Both the position numbers and the translations under genes were made by a program. This document shows positions 62,112-64,000 of a stretch of DNA of 64,000 nt, in pieces (within the stretch, counting starts at the first letter, position 1; every line of letters begins with the position of its first letter). The stretch comes from Triticum aestivum (taxonomy: Eukaryota; Streptophyta; Magnoliopsida; Poales; Poaceae): positions 256,041,251 to 256,105,250 of the forward strand of contig NC_057804.1 in NCBI RefSeq assembly GCF_018294505.1, written 5' to 3'. The notes beneath the pieces were generated by a model. That model saw only the letters and a program-made list of their open reading frames with translations, did no database searches and was not told the DNA's origin.

Positions 62112-63314
62112 TAGACTCGCACCTGTTATCCTGTGTGCTGAAAACTTTGTTCATATGCGCTAAGCAACGCTTGCTAATTTAAAATATTACCTTCTGTGCG
62201 GCCGTTTATCAAATTTGAGAGATGCAAGTCGTCGGCTTCTGCCCCCATGTCACGAGTGCTGGGGTGTTCGGGATAAACCTGAGTTGCTCTTGTTCCCATT
62301 CTTGGGTCCATCTAGGGAGGCGCTCAGCACAACGAACAAGGCCATCGGGCTTATAGTGCTTTATCACTCTCACTTAGCCATAGAATTCTATAATTTTAAA
62401 TTTCGGCGAAGCCCCTAGTATTCGGAAGACCGAGTTCAGGGCGCTATCACGCCTGGGCCAGATAAATCTAGCTCCTCGCTCGAAGCGGCATAAGTCTTTA
62501 GGGACTCGAAAAAACCTCGCGAACAGCGACCGGTCTCTCGCATTATCATGACGGTCAGTTTTAGCTTTCTCTACTGAGGTGTTAACCCAGCTCAACTGGG
62601 CACAATCGCAGTAGTTCTCCCAGTGCTACGTTAGCCAACTTTGCGGAACATAAGGTACCAAAACATGGGAGCCGGGCAAACCCAACTATTGACCCAAGAC
62701 ATGATTCGGAGCCGATGCATATAGTGCTATAACTTCGGGGTGCCGCACTCATGGGAGTGTTCAGTCTTCTCACACCGTGTTATGAGGTGCTGAAGCCCCT
62801 GGTGTATTGGCCGTACCAAAGTGCACGGTTGCAAAATGTCATGACTGAACATATTTGTATAAAAATAGATGAATAAAATAATAGATAAGGGCTATATATT
62901 GTTTACTGAAGGGGGCTGCTATGAAAGCATAACAATACAAATAGTGCGGTAAGCAAGGGATGGGATTATTTGACATATCCCCCTCCAGGGGCAAGCTGTG
63001 AGATTTTTAAGTAAAACGGGTATTTAGCTTGTTATAGAGACCACCTGGACATTTGACGTGGCTTGTGCTCTCCCTGGCTGTTGCATTGTGTGTTCGGCGA
63101 GTGTATTGCCAGACAGGCCTTCCGGATAGTTGGGTCCAGAAAGTAATAAAAAAAAGAAACGGCAGAATAGGGAGCCCCTAGTGCGGTTAAGCCGCATTCT
63201 GGGAGTGCCGTAGTTGTGCCCCTCCCCTTGTGCAAATGGTATTTCCAAAGCGTAGTTATGTACGCGTGGTACCGCTATCACCATCTGGCGAGGGCTGAGG
63301 TTGGGGCCGCACTG
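62112..63314 (-). other. Tat-3 non-coding stretch where pol would be expected
   Basis: Stops in all minus frames; no RT, RNase H or integrase motif found on either strand. Short open pieces (e.g. 62595-62374 minus) show no domain. Confidence 0.6.
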
Positions 63315-64000
63315 CTATGCTTGCTCGGAACGTGCCAGCCGGTTTTGTTGTAGGTTACTTCGGGCGCGCTTGACGTTGTCCGGACGTTTAACACCCGGAT
63401 TGGGGAATTGCCTTGATAGGCTACTTTGAGCTTTCACCGCTAGGGCCGTCGTGTGCTCCTCCGTTCGGAGGGAGCGTTCGATGTTTCCATTTACCGTAAT
63501 GACTCCGCGAGGGCCTGGCATCTTGAGATATGCGTAGTGCGGCACCGCATTGAATTTTGCGAATGCGGTTCGTCCGAGCAGGGCATGATAGCCACTGCGG
63601 AATGGGACTATGTCGAAGATTAACTCTTCGCTTCGGAAATTATCCGGGGATCCGAAGACAGTGTAACCGAGCCTGTACAGCTGGCCTCTACACCTGGTAT
63701 GACTCCTTTAAAGGTTGTCTTTGTGGGTTTAATCCTTGAGGGATCTATACCCATTTTCCGCACTATATCCTGATAAAGCAGGTTCAGGCTGCTGCCGCCG
63801 TCCATGAGGACTCTGGTGAGGTGAAATCCGTCAATGATTTGGTCTAGGACCAATGCGGCGAATCCGCCGTGACGAATGCTAGTGGGGTGGTCCCTTCGAT
63901 CAAAAGTAATCGGGCAGGAGGACCATGGGTTAAACTTTGGGGCGACCAGCCCCAACGCATACACGTCCTTGAGAGCACGCTTCCGCTCCCTTTTGGGGAT
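63315..64000 (-). pseudogene. Tat-3 aspartic protease region of gag-pol (partial)
   Basis: Minus strand, entering from the right edge. NPWSSCPITFDRRDHP, then GFHLTRVLMDGGSSLNLLYQ, the Tat-type retropepsin motif with D-G-G in place of the more usual D-S/T-G, then KMGIDPSRIKPTK, VIPGVEASCTGSVTL, and after one frame break NAVPHYAYLKMPGPRG, the end of the domain. It then runs to SLRTEEHTTAL and stops near 63315 before any RT. It releases Gag and Pol proteins in working copies. Confidence 0.75.

Larger units (their letters stand above)
58018..64000 (-). mobile_element. Third Tat-lineage element (Tat-3), runs off the right edge
   Basis: Minus-strand element. 3' LTR 58018-58489, polypurine tract 58490-58500, antisense gene on plus (59044-62111), then a short spacer, then protease coding on minus (63315-64000). 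No RT, RNase H or integrase lies between protease and the antisense gene (only ~1.2 kb), so this is a non-autonomous or deleted form. LTR sequence recalls Fatima-type wheat families (from memory). Confidence 0.8.

Overview
This is repeat-dominated plant nuclear DNA of the wheat/barley type (Triticeae). Evidence: Stowaway and Tourist MITEs, a full-length Angela/BARE-type Ty1-copia element, a Tekay-type chromovirus with ~4-kb LTRs, three Tat-lineage Ty3-gypsy elements, a CACTA transposon, and Sirevirus- and Sabrina-like pieces nested in one another. Lineages are assigned from protein domains and termini that can be read here. Family names (Angela, Maximus, Sabrina, Fatima, Jorge) come from memory and were not checked against a library. 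I see no intact host gene, rRNA, CRISPR array or bacterial-style operon.

Layout. 1-6033: low-copy spacer with a 65-bp satellite, MITEs (one MITE inside another), a tRNA-like Pol III head and two diverged promoter/first-exon-like blocks on the minus strand. 6039-14794: complete Angela-type element, minus strand, perfect 5-bp target duplication (CAATT), pol broken by one stop and one frameshift. 14800-18840: AT-rich spacer with short tandem repeats, grading into exon-like sequence related to the CACTA gene. 18841-26053: Tat-type gypsy element (Tat-1), plus strand, with most of gag-protease-RT deleted but integrase readable and an antisense ORF before the 3' LTR. 26054-44762: 3' part of a CACTA transposon, interrupted at 28670-42050 by a complete Tekay-type chromovirus (target duplication GACTC). 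44766-48445: decayed Sirevirus-like copia element, minus strand, which the CACTA entered. 48446-54655: 3' half of a second Tat element (Tat-2), plus strand, with a decayed antisense gene. 54656-58017: fragments (Angela-like integrase piece, inverted Sirevirus-like LTR, Sabrina-like LTR). 58018-64000: third Tat element (Tat-3), minus strand, entering from the left LTR; it carries a six-exon antisense gene and protease coding but no RT or integrase in the stretch seen.

Insertion order, youngest last as far as it can be read: Tat-2, then the Sirevirus-like element inside its RNase H, then the CACTA inside that, then Tat-1 and the chromovirus inside the CACTA. The left partners of Tat-2, the Sirevirus-like element and the CACTA are not found in the window, so the left side of the CACTA has been lost or rearranged.

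The two most interesting items are: (1) all three Tat elements carry an ORF on the strand opposite to gag-pol, each with a TATA-like box just upstream and a related C-terminal segment; (2) the chromovirus carries an intact 282-codon sense ORF between its primer-binding site and gag, while its own gag-pol is broken.
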